DNA of 61,222 nucleotides, taken from NCBI RefSeq assembly GCF_003570725.1, contig NZ_QWVS01000038.1, forward strand, positions 1 through 61,222, read 5' to 3'. The DNA is from Peribacillus asahii. Its GTDB lineage: Bacteria; Bacillota; Bacilli; Bacillales; DSM-1321. The position numbers and the translations under genes are program-made. The notes under the pieces were generated by a model that did no database searches, had not been told where the DNA came from, and worked only from the letters and a program-made list of their open reading frames with translations. Numbering within the stretch: position 1 is the first letter of the stretch; every line of letters starts with the position of its first letter. Shown piece by piece: positions 38,103 to 46,757 of this stretch.

Positions 38103-39248
38103 ATGTTTAGTCTACCGACAGTTCAATTTACTGATGAGCAAGAACAGTTTCGTTTAGAAGTACGAGCGTTTTTACAGGAGCATTTAGCTAAAGGGACATT
38201 TAAAACAAAATGTGATTCATGGTTAAGTGGTAGTGACCCTGCCTTTTCAAAGTTGATTGGAGAACAGGGATGGATTGGGTTAACATGGCCTAAAAAATAT
38301 GGTGGTCAGGAACGCAGTACAATTGACCGTTACATTTTAACAGAGGAGTTTTTAGCTGTGGGTGCCCCTGTAGCGGCACATTGGTTTGCGGATCGACAAA
38401 CAGGACCGCTTTTAATGCGCTTTGGTACAGAGGAGCAACGTGAGTTTTTCTTACCGAAAATCGTTAAAGGGGAATGCTATTTTGGTATTGGTTTAAGTGA
38501 GCCGAACAGCGGATCGGATTTAGCATCTGTTAAAACACGTGCTGAAAAGGTAGATGGCGGCTGGATTATAAATGGTTCTAAAACATGGACGAGCAACGCG
38601 CATGATGCACACTATGCGGTGACGCTTATACGGACTGAGCCGCTTGGTGAGAAAAAGCATGATGGGTTAAGTCAGTTAATTATCGATTTACATGCAGAGG
38701 GCGTTACGATTGTGCCGATTAAGTATTTAACGGGTGAGCATCATTTTAACGAAGTCTTTTTTGATAACGTTTTTGTTCCGGATAATATGGTTGTAGGCAC
38801 TCTTGGAAATGGATGGAAACAAGGGTTGGCCGAACTAGCATTTGAGCGAAGCGGCCCAGAGCGTATTTTAAGTACATTCCCATTACTTGATGAGTTAATC
38901 GCTGGGCTGAAGAGACAAGGCGATGCAGCCGGTATGAAGGAGGCGTCAAAAGTACTTTCTCGCTTATGGGGACTGCGTAACTTATCTATCGGGGTTGCGA
39001 AGGTCCTTGAAGAGGGTGGAGAGGTCGCCATTCCTGCAGCGCTTGTCAAAAGTATAGGTACGAAGTTTGAGCAAAGCATTCCTGAGATTACACGCTTACT
39101 CGTGCGTACATATCCACGTCTTGAGGCTGAGCGCAGAATTGATCGTTTTATGGCTGAATCAACATTACACGCACCAGGCTTTACAATTCGCGGTGGTACA
39201 TCAGAAGTGTTATATGGCATGGTAGCGAAAGGGGTTGTTGGACAATGA
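38103..39248 (+). CDS. Acyl-CoA dehydrogenase, subunit 1
   Basis: This 381-aa FAD-dependent enzyme introduces an alpha-beta double bond in an acyl-CoA. It has FTDEQEQFRLEVRAFLQEHL at the N-terminus, the FAD and substrate segment YFGIGLSEPNSGSDLASVKTRA (about 122-143) and the C-terminal IRGGTSEVLYGMVAKGV. AAGGAGG precedes the ATG. Its stop overlaps the start of a second, divergent acyl-CoA dehydrogenase (ATGA). Such overlapping pairs often form heteromeric enzymes acting on bulky or branched acyl-CoAs, for example those of steroid side chains; the substrate here is unknown. Confidence 0.92.
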   Translation: MFSLPTVQFTDEQEQFRLEVRAFLQEHLAKGTFKTKCDSWLSGSDPAFSKLIGEQGWIGLTWPKKYGGQERSTIDRYILTEEFLAVGAPVAAHWFADRQTGPLLMRFGTEEQREFFLPKIVKGECYFGIGLSEPNSGSDLASVKTRAEKVDGGWIINGSKTWTSNAHDAHYAVTLIRTEPLGEKKHDGLSQLIIDLHAEGVTIVPIKYLTGEHHFNEVFFDNVFVPDNMVVGTLGNGWKQGLAELAFERSGPERILSTFPLLDELIAGLKRQGDAAGMKEASKVLSRLWGLRNLSIGVAKVLEEGGEVAIPAALVKSIGTKFEQSIPEITRLLVRTYPRLEAERRIDRFMAESTLHAPGFTIRGGTSEVLYGMVAKGVVGQ

Positions 39249-40303
39249 GCGAAATGAAAGAAATGATTGTAAATGTTGTCGAGAAGATTTTTAAAGATAA
39301 AGTGGACAAGGAAAAAGTGGATGTAGTAGAAGAAGGAAAATGGGCTGAGGATGTATGGCAAGTTCTTCAGGATAATGAAATGCTGGCGGTAGCTGTATCA
39401 GAAGAAAACGGAGGTGCAGGTGGTGATTTAGACGATTTACTAAATTTATATCGTTTAATTGGGAAATATGCTGTACCAATTCCGTTTGTAGAAACGACAT
39501 TTGCCAACGTTCTACTAGAAAAGACTGGGCTTAACGTTACTCAGGAAAAAGCCACTTATGCCGTTGAAGAACAACTGAACGTATCCATTGACAATGGAAC
39601 AGTATCAGGAACAATCGTTAATGTTCCATGGGCAAGGTATGTCGATGAATTAGTTGTTGTTGCTGCTGGTACATCGGGACTTGAACTTGTTCAAGTATCA
39701 CTGAAAGATGCAGCTATTTCTCCGAATATGAATCTAGCGTGCGAACCGCGTGATACCGTGACATTAGTCCATGCACCTGTCCAGCAACAAACAAAGATTA
39801 CAAATGAGCAGTTAGAGTATTTTATTGCCCTTGAATCTGCTGCAAAATCGGCTGCGATGTCTGGTGCGATTGACAAGGCCTATGAGTTAACTGTGCGTTA
39901 TACAAAAGAGCGTGAACAGTTTGGCCGTCCTATTCATCGCTTCCAATTAGTACAGCAACATTTAGCAAACTTAGCAGGAGAAGCTGTTATTACAAGCTCA
40001 GCAATAGATAATATGATTGCTTCTATTGCTCAAAAATGTTTACAAAATGAAGTGGCTTATACGCGGATTCGTATAGAGGAAGCAGCAAAAATTGTTGCAG
40101 CATCTGCACACCAAGTACATGCTGCTATAGGTGTAACACATGAACATAGCTTACATCAATATACTCGCAGACTTTGGTCTTGGCGTGAAGAAGGTGCAGG
40201 AGAGGCTTATTGGACGAAGCAGTTAGCGAATCGTTTAATGGAAGTAGAAGACGATAGTTTATGGGGATATTTAACAAGAACAGAAAAAGTCTTTCAATTA
40301 TAA
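39245..40303 (+). CDS. Acyl-CoA dehydrogenase, subunit 2
   Basis: This 352-aa acyl-CoA dehydrogenase homolog is shorter and more divergent than its partner. It retains EENGGAGGDLDDLLNLYRLIGKYAVPIPF and the C-terminal helical YELTVRYTKEREQFGRPIHRFQLVQQHLANLAGE signature, but the middle beta domain is reduced and the GGTSEV-type end is absent. It overlaps subunit 1 by 4 bases, implying stoichiometric expression and probably an alpha-beta complex. It could also be a separate enzyme. Confidence 0.88.
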   Translation: MSEMKEMIVNVVEKIFKDKVDKEKVDVVEEGKWAEDVWQVLQDNEMLAVAVSEENGGAGGDLDDLLNLYRLIGKYAVPIPFVETTFANVLLEKTGLNVTQEKATYAVEEQLNVSIDNGTVSGTIVNVPWARYVDELVVVAAGTSGLELVQVSLKDAAISPNMNLACEPRDTVTLVHAPVQQQTKITNEQLEYFIALESAAKSAAMSGAIDKAYELTVRYTKEREQFGRPIHRFQLVQQHLANLAGEAVITSSAIDNMIASIAQKCLQNEVAYTRIRIEEAAKIVAASAHQVHAAIGVTHEHSLHQYTRRLWSWREEGAGEAYWTKQLANRLMEVEDDSLWGYLTRTEKVFQL

Positions 40304-40316
40304 GGAGGGAAATAGA

Positions 40317-41123
40317 ATGGCGGATTTATTATTTGAAGTAAAGGACCACATTGCAACGATTACGTTAAATCGACCTAATCAGATGAATGCATTTAGTGAA
40401 GAAATGATCTTAAACTGGATTCGTGCCCTTGAAACAGTCCGAGATTCAGATGATATTCGCGCTGTCATTGTCAAAGGAAATGGTAAAGCATTTTGTGCAG
40501 GCGGCGACGTAAAGGCGATGACTGCTGGTAAAGGATTCTTTGAAAGCGAAACAGATATTACTTCTACAGGGTTAGCACGTAAAAACTCTCTATGGAAACG
40601 CGTACAACGTATCCCGCTTTTACTAGAGGAAATTGATAAGCCGGTGATTGCTCAAGTGAACGGTTTTGCATTTGGAGCAGGTCTTGATATGGCCTTAATG
40701 TGTGACATTCGAATTGTCGCTGAATCAGCTAAGTTTTCTGAAAGTTACATTAATGTAGGGATTGTACCAGGAGATGGCGGGGCCTATTATTTACCGAAGC
40801 TCGTTGGGATTGATCAAGCGCTTGATATGCTTTGGACAGCACGTGTCTTAACGGCAGCAGAAGCGAAGGAAAAAGGCCTTGTTACGTTTGTTGTTCCAGA
40901 TGATGAATTAGAGCAATTCACATTAGATTATGTAACGAAGCTAGCCAATGGACCGACAACAACGCTTCAGTTTATTAAGCGTGCCGTGTATCAAAGTCAA
41001 AAGATGGATTTACGATCATCCCTTGATTATATCTCATCTGCAATGGCGATTGTAACTGAGTTAGATGATTATAAAGAAGGCGTGGCTGCAGTTGTAGAGA
41101 AACGCAAAGCTGTTTTTAAGTAA
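40317..41123 (+). CDS. Enoyl-CoA hydratase/isomerase
   Basis: This 268-aa crotonase-family protein hydrates enoyl-CoA produced by the dehydrogenases upstream. The oxyanion-hole segments VKGNGKAFCAGGDVKAM (about 49-65) and NGFAFGAGLDMALMCD and the FSESYINVGIVPGDGGAYYLPKLVG active-site region are present. TAAGGAGGG precedes the ATG, 13 bases after the previous stop. Crotonases vary in reaction (hydratase, isomerase, hydrolase), so the exact step is not certain. Confidence 0.9.
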   Translation: MADLLFEVKDHIATITLNRPNQMNAFSEEMILNWIRALETVRDSDDIRAVIVKGNGKAFCAGGDVKAMTAGKGFFESETDITSTGLARKNSLWKRVQRIPLLLEEIDKPVIAQVNGFAFGAGLDMALMCDIRIVAESAKFSESYINVGIVPGDGGAYYLPKLVGIDQALDMLWTARVLTAAEAKEKGLVTFVVPDDELEQFTLDYVTKLANGPTTTLQFIKRAVYQSQKMDLRSSLDYISSAMAIVTELDDYKEGVAAVVEKRKAVFK

Positions 41124-41148
41124 GGCTCTATATTCAGAACACTATTGA

Positions 41149-41195
41149 TTTTGGCTCATTTTTGTAAACCTTAGTTTCACATAAATGAGCCAAAA
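41149..41195 (+). other. Intraoperonic hairpin
   Basis: TTTTGGCTCATTTTTGT (41149-41165) pairs with the arm at 41179-41195, with one mismatch in 17. There is no T-run after it. It sits between the hydratase and CoA-transferase genes and may be an mRNA processing or stability element. Confidence 0.55.
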
Positions 41196-41387
41196 CTCGT
41201 ATTATCAATAATATTGTTTAATAACGTCTTAAGTAAAGGCAATGACTTGCACTAGCTGTAGTTGGGCTCCCTGCACTATGCAGTTCCTATCGAAAGTGAA
41301 AGATATTCCAATTGGAATAAAAGGTGAGAAAGTGAATACCTCAGGACAATTAACCGTACAGGAAAATAATTGATAAGGGTGAAAGCG

Positions 41388-42530
41388 ATGATACAACCAC
41401 TGGAAAATATTCGAGTACTAGATTTATCCCGTGTATATGCAGCTCCTGCAGGTTCCATGATACTAGGGGATTTAGGGGCTGAGGTAATTCGGATTGAACA
41501 TCCGGATGGCTCTGATAGTATGCGTGATTGGGGTCCTTTTATTGAAGGACAAAGCACTTATTATTTATGCGCCAATCGCAATAAAAAATCAATTACGCTA
41601 GATTTAAAGACAGAGAGTGGACGCACTGAATTTAAAGAACTTGTTAAGGACGCAGATATTGTTCTTGAAAATTTTAAAACAGGTGATATGAAGAAGATGG
41701 GGCTTAGCTATGATGTGTTGAAGGAAATCAATCCTCGTCTTATTCATTGTGCGGTAACGGGCTTTGGACAAACAGGGCCGCTTGCCTATGAACCAGGCTT
41801 CGATCCTGTCGTACAGGCGATGAGTGGTTTAATGGATGTAACGGGTCCAATTGATGGAGAGCCGACTAAAGTGGGGATTCCGATTGCAGATATTTTAACA
41901 TCACATTATGTAGCTATTAGTGCACTAAGTGCGCTACGCATGCGTGATTTAACGAATCAAGGGCAGTTTATTGATCTTGCGCTGCTTGATGTACAGATTA
42001 GTAGTCTTGCTAATGTGGCTAGTGCTTATTTGAATGCAGGGATGGTATCGAAGCGCTTAGGTAATAGCCATAATAATGTAGCACCTTATCAAGTATTTCA
42101 ATGCGCAGATGGTCCTCTAATGGTATGCGCAGGCAATGATCGTCAGTTCGAAAAGCTTTGTGTGATGCTAGGGCATGAAGAGTGGATAAATGATCCACGT
42201 TATAAATCAAATACAGGCCGTAAAGAAAATGAAGAAGAACTCGTTAGACAGATTAGCGATATTATGGTAACACGAACACGTGAAGAATGGGTTGAGGAGC
42301 TGCGACACTATAAAATTCCAGGAGGATGTGTGAATACAATTGAAGAAGCGTTGACCCAGCCGCAGGTCATAGCACGTGATTTAATTGGTGAAATAGAGCA
42401 TCCGCAGTATGGGAAGGTGAAGTTTGTCAAAAATCCAATGCAGCGATCGGGACTAAATATAGTTTATCAGAGTGCACCGCCAATTTTAGGGGAGCACACA
42501 GATCAATTCCTTTTGTCAAAAAGGGTATAA
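41388..42530 (+). CDS. Class III CoA-transferase (CaiB/BaiF family)
   Basis: This 380-aa enzyme moves CoA between carboxylic acids and probably activates the pathway substrate without ATP. It shows VLDLSRVYAAPAGSMILGDLGAEVIRIEHPDGSD (about 8-41), NRNKKSITLDLKTESGR and the HCAVTGFGQTGPLAYEPGFDPVVQAMSGLMDVTG core typical of the family. The ATG at 41388 follows AGGGTGA; a TTG at 41370 is in frame but lies before that site. CaiA/CaiB/CaiD of carnitine metabolism provide a precedent for dehydrogenase, CoA-transferase and hydratase together, but the paired dehydrogenases point to another substrate. Confidence 0.9.
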   Translation: MIQPLENIRVLDLSRVYAAPAGSMILGDLGAEVIRIEHPDGSDSMRDWGPFIEGQSTYYLCANRNKKSITLDLKTESGRTEFKELVKDADIVLENFKTGDMKKMGLSYDVLKEINPRLIHCAVTGFGQTGPLAYEPGFDPVVQAMSGLMDVTGPIDGEPTKVGIPIADILTSHYVAISALSALRMRDLTNQGQFIDLALLDVQISSLANVASAYLNAGMVSKRLGNSHNNVAPYQVFQCADGPLMVCAGNDRQFEKLCVMLGHEEWINDPRYKSNTGRKENEEELVRQISDIMVTRTREEWVEELRHYKIPGGCVNTIEEALTQPQVIARDLIGEIEHPQYGKVKFVKNPMQRSGLNIVYQSAPPILGEHTDQFLLSKRV

Positions 42531-42673
42531 AGAGAAACTTCCATCAATAGGCCTTTCTCCTAGGTGAGAGGAGGCCTCAACGTTCGTTAACAGTGCGATA
42601 AATTATATTCCCCCATTCTCCGCCGTTTTTGGTACGATAAAGGGAGACTTGCTTTATTAAATGAGGTGATGAG

Positions 42674-43447
42674 ATGGATCAGGAGACTTTCAATAAAAAC
42701 TATACAATGCAGTCACTTCACAAGGCCATTAAGGTATTAAAGGCATTTACACGGGAGGAACCTCGTCTGTCGCTAACAGAGTTAAATAAAAAGACAGGCA
42801 TTAGCATTTCGAGTTTGCAACGATTTGTTTCCACCCTAGTATATGAAGGATTTTTACATAAGGATGAGCGTACAAAACAATATCAGTTAGGCCTATCACT
42901 TATGTATTTAGGTCGGCTTGTTGAAGAAGAGTCGAGTATAGTGACAGCCGCTGAGTCAATTTTAAAGGCATTAAATGAAGAAATTGGCGAGAGTGTGTCA
43001 CTGAATATCGTGGACGGTGATGAACGACGTTGTATTTACAATTTGGCGAGCAAGTATCCGCTGGCAGCCAAAGCCTATGTTGGGGATACATCACCTTTAT
43101 ATGCAGGTGCTTCAGCTAAAGTTTTACTTGCATTTTTACCAAAGGAGCAGTTCGAGCAATATATGGCTAGTGTCGTCTTTAACCCGATTACGGAAAATAC
43201 GCTTCTGTCGAAGGAGGCGTTAGAAGATAGTCTAGAGATTATCAAACAGCAGGGGTTTGCAATCAGTTACAGCGAGCGGGTTAAAGGTGCACATTCGGTT
43301 GCTGCACCAATTCTAACACCTGCAGGCCATGCCATTGCATCGGTGACCATCGTTATTCCGGATGTACGTTATAAAGATTTTGAAGAACAACATTTAATTT
43401 CGCTTGTAACGAATGCGGCACGTACAATCGAAGAACAATTGTATTAA
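42674..43447 (+). CDS. IclR-family transcriptional regulator
   Basis: This 257-aa regulator has an N-terminal winged helix (SLHKAIKVLKAFTREEPRLSLTELNKKTGISISSLQRFVSTLVYEGFL, about 14-60) and the C-terminal ligand domain of IclR proteins (LYAGASAKVLLAFLP, and RVKGAHSVAAPILTPAGHAIASVTI). GAGGTGATGAG precedes the ATG. It is the last gene of the acyl-CoA cluster and probably senses a pathway acid or CoA ester. A perfect palindrome at 38073-38089 is its best candidate site; no second copy is seen before its own gene. Confidence 0.9.
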   Translation: MDQETFNKNYTMQSLHKAIKVLKAFTREEPRLSLTELNKKTGISISSLQRFVSTLVYEGFLHKDERTKQYQLGLSLMYLGRLVEEESSIVTAAESILKALNEEIGESVSLNIVDGDERRCIYNLASKYPLAAKAYVGDTSPLYAGASAKVLLAFLPKEQFEQYMASVVFNPITENTLLSKEALEDSLEIIKQQGFAISYSERVKGAHSVAAPILTPAGHAIASVTIVIPDVRYKDFEEQHLISLVTNAARTIEEQLY

Positions 43448-43552
43448 ATTGATATGATGGAAAAATGTTTATTATGGCATATTGTAATATTTAATTAAAC
43501 GATTGATTAAATGCAAAACTAAGCCGAAATACGGAATCATTAATCGAACATT

Positions 43553-43595
43553 AAAACAGGCATAAACGTCACTTAGTACGTACATGCCTGTTTTT
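43553..43595 (+). terminator. Terminator after iclR
   Basis: AAAACAGGCAT (43553-43563) pairs with ATGCCTGTTTT (43584-43594), followed by T. It ends the acyl-CoA operon. Confidence 0.85.
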
Positions 43596-43762
43596 GTTTG
43601 TCTTCAATGACAATATAAGTGGCTTTAAATTGATTGAATTAGAATAAGATTTTAGGTTCCATCTTAGATGTTGGGGTTCTGTGAATTCATGGAACGTTAG
43701 ATGAGCGGCATGCGATGGTTACATGAGCTATTAACTAGTCTTATACGAGCTCGATGATATAG

Positions 43763-43799
43763 ACCTCTTATCCATTTTCAAATGGGTAAGAGGTTTTTT
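43763..43799 (+). terminator. Intrinsic terminator left of tetR
   Basis: ACCTCTTATCCATTT (43763-43777) pairs with the arm at 43780-43794 with one G-U pair, followed by a T-run on the plus strand. It lies between iclR and the leftward TetR gene. No coding sequence is visible in 43596-43762. Confidence 0.75.
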
Positions 43800-43837
43800 A
43801 TTTTATTGATTAAAAACTTTATGACATCAATTAAAGT

Positions 43838-44710
43838 TTATAACGATTTTAAAAAATACCAAACCATACTTGTAAACGTATTTACTTGTGCTTCTAGAGG
43901 AGTTTTCATAAATGTTAGTTGAAATGGTTTTAGTAATGGTTGTAGAACGCATTTACGAATACGTTCTTGCTTTAATTCCGAGATAATTACGGTAAATAAA
44001 TCTTGTTGTTCTTGAGTAAAAGTCGCTTCTTTTTCGATATGCTGCGCTAGTTCTATTAATTCTTTCACTGTGATGATACGTCGATCAACATTTGCCCGTA
44101 ATAGATGAATGGCAGATTGATCGAGTAACTTACTGTTTTGTTCAATCATTTTCGGAATAATCAGCTCTATATAGGAAAGGATAATATCCACAATGCGATG
44201 GATGGAGCGTGGCATATTTGTAACGCGCATTGTAAACATTATATGTTGTATCATCCCGTAAAATAAAATGGTACATTCAAAGGCATATTCCTCAATATGG
44301 TATCCAAACACTTCTGTAAGCCGCTTAGCTAACCAATCCAGTTCGTACATGCGGTGGTGCAGCACTAATTTTTTTAGTTCCTTTTCATTTGAGCTTAAAC
44401 TGGCTTCAAATAATGCATTTAAATTACGCTCTTCATTCAATTGGATTAAAATTGAGATTTGTTCAATAAGAACTTGACGGTCTTTCTCATCCTTTCCCAT
44501 CTGCATTTCCATTCGGATTTGGCTGGCATCATACCGTAATCCTTCTAAAATTTCAGCAATGCAATCATTTTTAGATGAAAAATAATTATAAAAAGTTCCT
44601 TTAGATATATTTGCTTGTTCAATAATTTCTTGTATAGACGTTTGTTGAATGCCTTTTTCAACAAATAATCGTAACGCTACATTTGCTACATGTCTTTTAC
44701 GGTTATTCAT
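43838..44710 (-). CDS. TetR/AcrR-family transcriptional regulator
   Basis: This 290-aa protein has the TetR helix-turn-helix at its N-terminus (NVALRLFVEKGIQQTSIQEIIEQANISKGTFYNYFSSKNDCIAEIL, about 9-55) and a long helical ligand domain; it is longer than the usual 190-220 residues. GGAGG lies 4 bases before the ATG at 44710, whereas a start at 44770 would read through that site. It is divergent from a DHA2 efflux pump and most likely represses it until a pump substrate binds. Inverted repeats in the shared promoter (44724-44798) are candidate operators. Confidence 0.9.
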   Translation of the reverse strand: MNNRKRHVANVALRLFVEKGIQQTSIQEIIEQANISKGTFYNYFSSKNDCIAEILEGLRYDASQIRMEMQMGKDEKDRQVLIEQISILIQLNEERNLNALFEASLSSNEKELKKLVLHHRMYELDWLAKRLTEVFGYHIEEYAFECTILFYGMIQHIMFTMRVTNMPRSIHRIVDIILSYIELIIPKMIEQNSKLLDQSAIHLLRANVDRRIITVKELIELAQHIEKEATFTQEQQDLFTVIISELKQERIRKCVLQPLLKPFQLTFMKTPLEAQVNTFTSMVWYFLKSL

Positions 44711-44723
44711 AATTCCTCCATCG

Positions 44724-44798
44724 AGCGTTTTATATACATTTAGTATAAAGTTGTTCGAGTTGAATCTCAATGATTTTAAACTCTTAGTATAAAACGCT
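44724..44798. promoter_or_regulatory. Divergent tetR/efflux control region with repeats
   Basis: AGCGTTTTATA (44724-44734) and TATAAAACGCT (44788-44798) are exact inverse complements. TTAGTATAAA occurs twice (44740 and 44784), so TTTATA-N-TATAAA half-sites are repeated across the region. These are plausible TetR operators covering both promoters. Confidence 0.5.
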
Positions 44799-44873
44799 TG
44801 AAAAAATTGTACTGAGGGTTTAAAATTCTCGAGTGACCAAAAAATTAAATAAAGAAATAGAGGGAAAGAAAAT

Positions 44874-46379
44874 ATGAATTCAATGGATCAAATGAAAAAG
44901 CCATCGTATTTGATGATTGCCGTTTTATTCGTTGGTGCCTTTGTATCATTTCTAAATAACTCGTTATTAAACGTAGCACTGCCATCCATTATGGTAGATC
45001 TAGAAATTGAGGATTATTCAACAGTTCAATGGCTTGCTACAGGCTATATGCTTGTGAGTGGGATTTTAATCCCGGCTTCAGCATTTTTAATTACACGCTT
45101 TTCAAATCGTAGCTTGTATATTACATCGATGGTGATCTTTACCTTAGGTACAGCAATGGCTGCTTTTGCACCAAACTTTGCAGTGTTATTGGCTGGACGT
45201 ATGGTGCAAGCTGCAGGGTCTTCTGTTATGGGGCCGTTATTAATGAACGTGATGCTGATTAGCTTCCCGCGTGAAAAACGTGGTGCAGCAATGGGGATTT
45301 TTGGTTTAGTCATGATTAGTGCACCTGCAATTGGACCTACTTTATCAGGGTATATTGTAGAACATTATGATTGGCGCGTACTATTTGAAATGATTTTACC
45401 GCTTGCTATCATTAGTCTACTATTATCAATTTGGAAGTTACAAAATGTAATGGAAATAAATAAAAACGCCACAATCGACTATTTCTCGGTTGTTTTATCT
45501 ACAATCGGTTTTGGTGGTTTATTATATGGCTTCAGTTCGGCAAGCTCAGATGGTTGGACAGATGAATTAGTATTAACAACCTTAACTGTTGGGGCTATTG
45601 CGTTAATCGTTTTCGTTATACGTCAATTAAAGTTAGAGAATCCGTTATTAGATTTACGCGTATATAAATATCCAATGTTTGCGTTAAGTTCAATTATTTC
45701 GATGGTTAATGCAGTGGCGATGTTCTCAGGGATGATCTTAACACCTGCTTATGTACAAAATGTTCGTGGTATTTCACCGTTAGATTCAGGGTTAATGATG
45801 TTGCCAGGGGCCATTGTTATGGCGATTATGTCACCGATTACCGGGAAATTATTTGATAAAATGGGCCCTCGTCTATTATCGTTAATAGGTTTAGGTATTA
45901 CAGCGGTTTCTACTTATTTATTAGCAGAACTACAAATTGACTCATCATACACCTATATTGTTATGATTTATACACTTCGTATGTTTGGGATGTCGATGGT
46001 CATGATGCCTATTATGACAAACGGTTTAAACCAATTACCGACACGTTTAAATCCGCATGGTACAGCTGTAAACAACACGGCACAACAAGTATCAGGTTCA
46101 ATTGGTACAGCTATTTTAGTAACCATTATGAACCATGTAGCAACAAATGAAGCGGAAAGTTTAATGGCTGGTGTTGACCCGGCTAAAGCAACGGAGCAAG
46201 CAATGGCATTACTTGGTCAACAAGCGTTATTAGCTGGTATTCAATATTCATTCTTAGTAGCATTAGGCATGAACATTATTGCGTTAATTTTAGCGTTGTT
46301 CCTAAAGAGAGTGGATGTTAGTGAAGATGCAGTTCGTAAAATCGAAGAAAGTGGAACACCAGAACGAGCTACAAATTAA
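44874..46379 (+). CDS. DHA2-family MFS drug exporter (EmrB/QacA type)
   Basis: This 501-aa protein has about 14 membrane helices and the DHA2 drug/H+ antiporter signatures: LNNSLLNVALPSIMVDL (about 22-38), QWLATGYML, and motif C (SAPAIGPTLSGYIVEHYDWRVLF, about 155-177). It should export toxic compounds using the proton gradient. It is divergent from a TetR regulator, the common arrangement for inducible efflux. No auxiliary membrane-fusion gene is adjacent. The substrate cannot be read from the sequence. Confidence 0.92.
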   Translation: MNSMDQMKKPSYLMIAVLFVGAFVSFLNNSLLNVALPSIMVDLEIEDYSTVQWLATGYMLVSGILIPASAFLITRFSNRSLYITSMVIFTLGTAMAAFAPNFAVLLAGRMVQAAGSSVMGPLLMNVMLISFPREKRGAAMGIFGLVMISAPAIGPTLSGYIVEHYDWRVLFEMILPLAIISLLLSIWKLQNVMEINKNATIDYFSVVLSTIGFGGLLYGFSSASSDGWTDELVLTTLTVGAIALIVFVIRQLKLENPLLDLRVYKYPMFALSSIISMVNAVAMFSGMILTPAYVQNVRGISPLDSGLMMLPGAIVMAIMSPITGKLFDKMGPRLLSLIGLGITAVSTYLLAELQIDSSYTYIVMIYTLRMFGMSMVMMPIMTNGLNQLPTRLNPHGTAVNNTAQQVSGSIGTAILVTIMNHVATNEAESLMAGVDPAKATEQAMALLGQQALLAGIQYSFLVALGMNIIALILALFLKRVDVSEDAVRKIEESGTPERATN

Positions 46380-46470
46380 AGCAAAATCACAATGCCTTCA
46401 AGGAATGGTTTATAACCAGAGGGCGTTGTTTATGTAAATCATTAATTAAATAAATGAGGCTGGATAATAA

Positions 46471-46511
46471 AAGGCAATAAGAAGACTACAGATCTCCTTA
46501 TTGCTTTTTTT
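46471..46511 (+). terminator. Terminator after the efflux gene
   Basis: GCAATAAG (46474-46481) pairs with CTTATTGC (46497-46504), followed by a T-run. The remainder of the gap 46380-46757 is AT-rich with no recognised feature. Confidence 0.75.
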
Positions 46512-46757
46512 ATGTTTATTTTTTAGTTAAAAAGTTACTGTGAAATAAAGTGTATAGTTTTATTCGCTGTGGATAATTTTACCTAAATAATCCATTTGAT
46601 GATTCTTAAGATATAAAAATGTTCTTTACATAAGTGGCGTTTGGTGTGTATAAGTAACTATTTTATATTTCAAATATGGTACATATATGGAATGTTATGT
46701 ATGATTTTTTAGAAAGTAAATAGAATAGCCATAATGTATAAGGAAGGAGAGGGACGA

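Noticed and set aside
43700..43725. GAGCGGCATGCGATG resembles the groEL-end repeat
   Set aside because: Only about ten contiguous bases match, the TGTAAT end is missing and no terminator or arm repeats follow, so it is probably chance.
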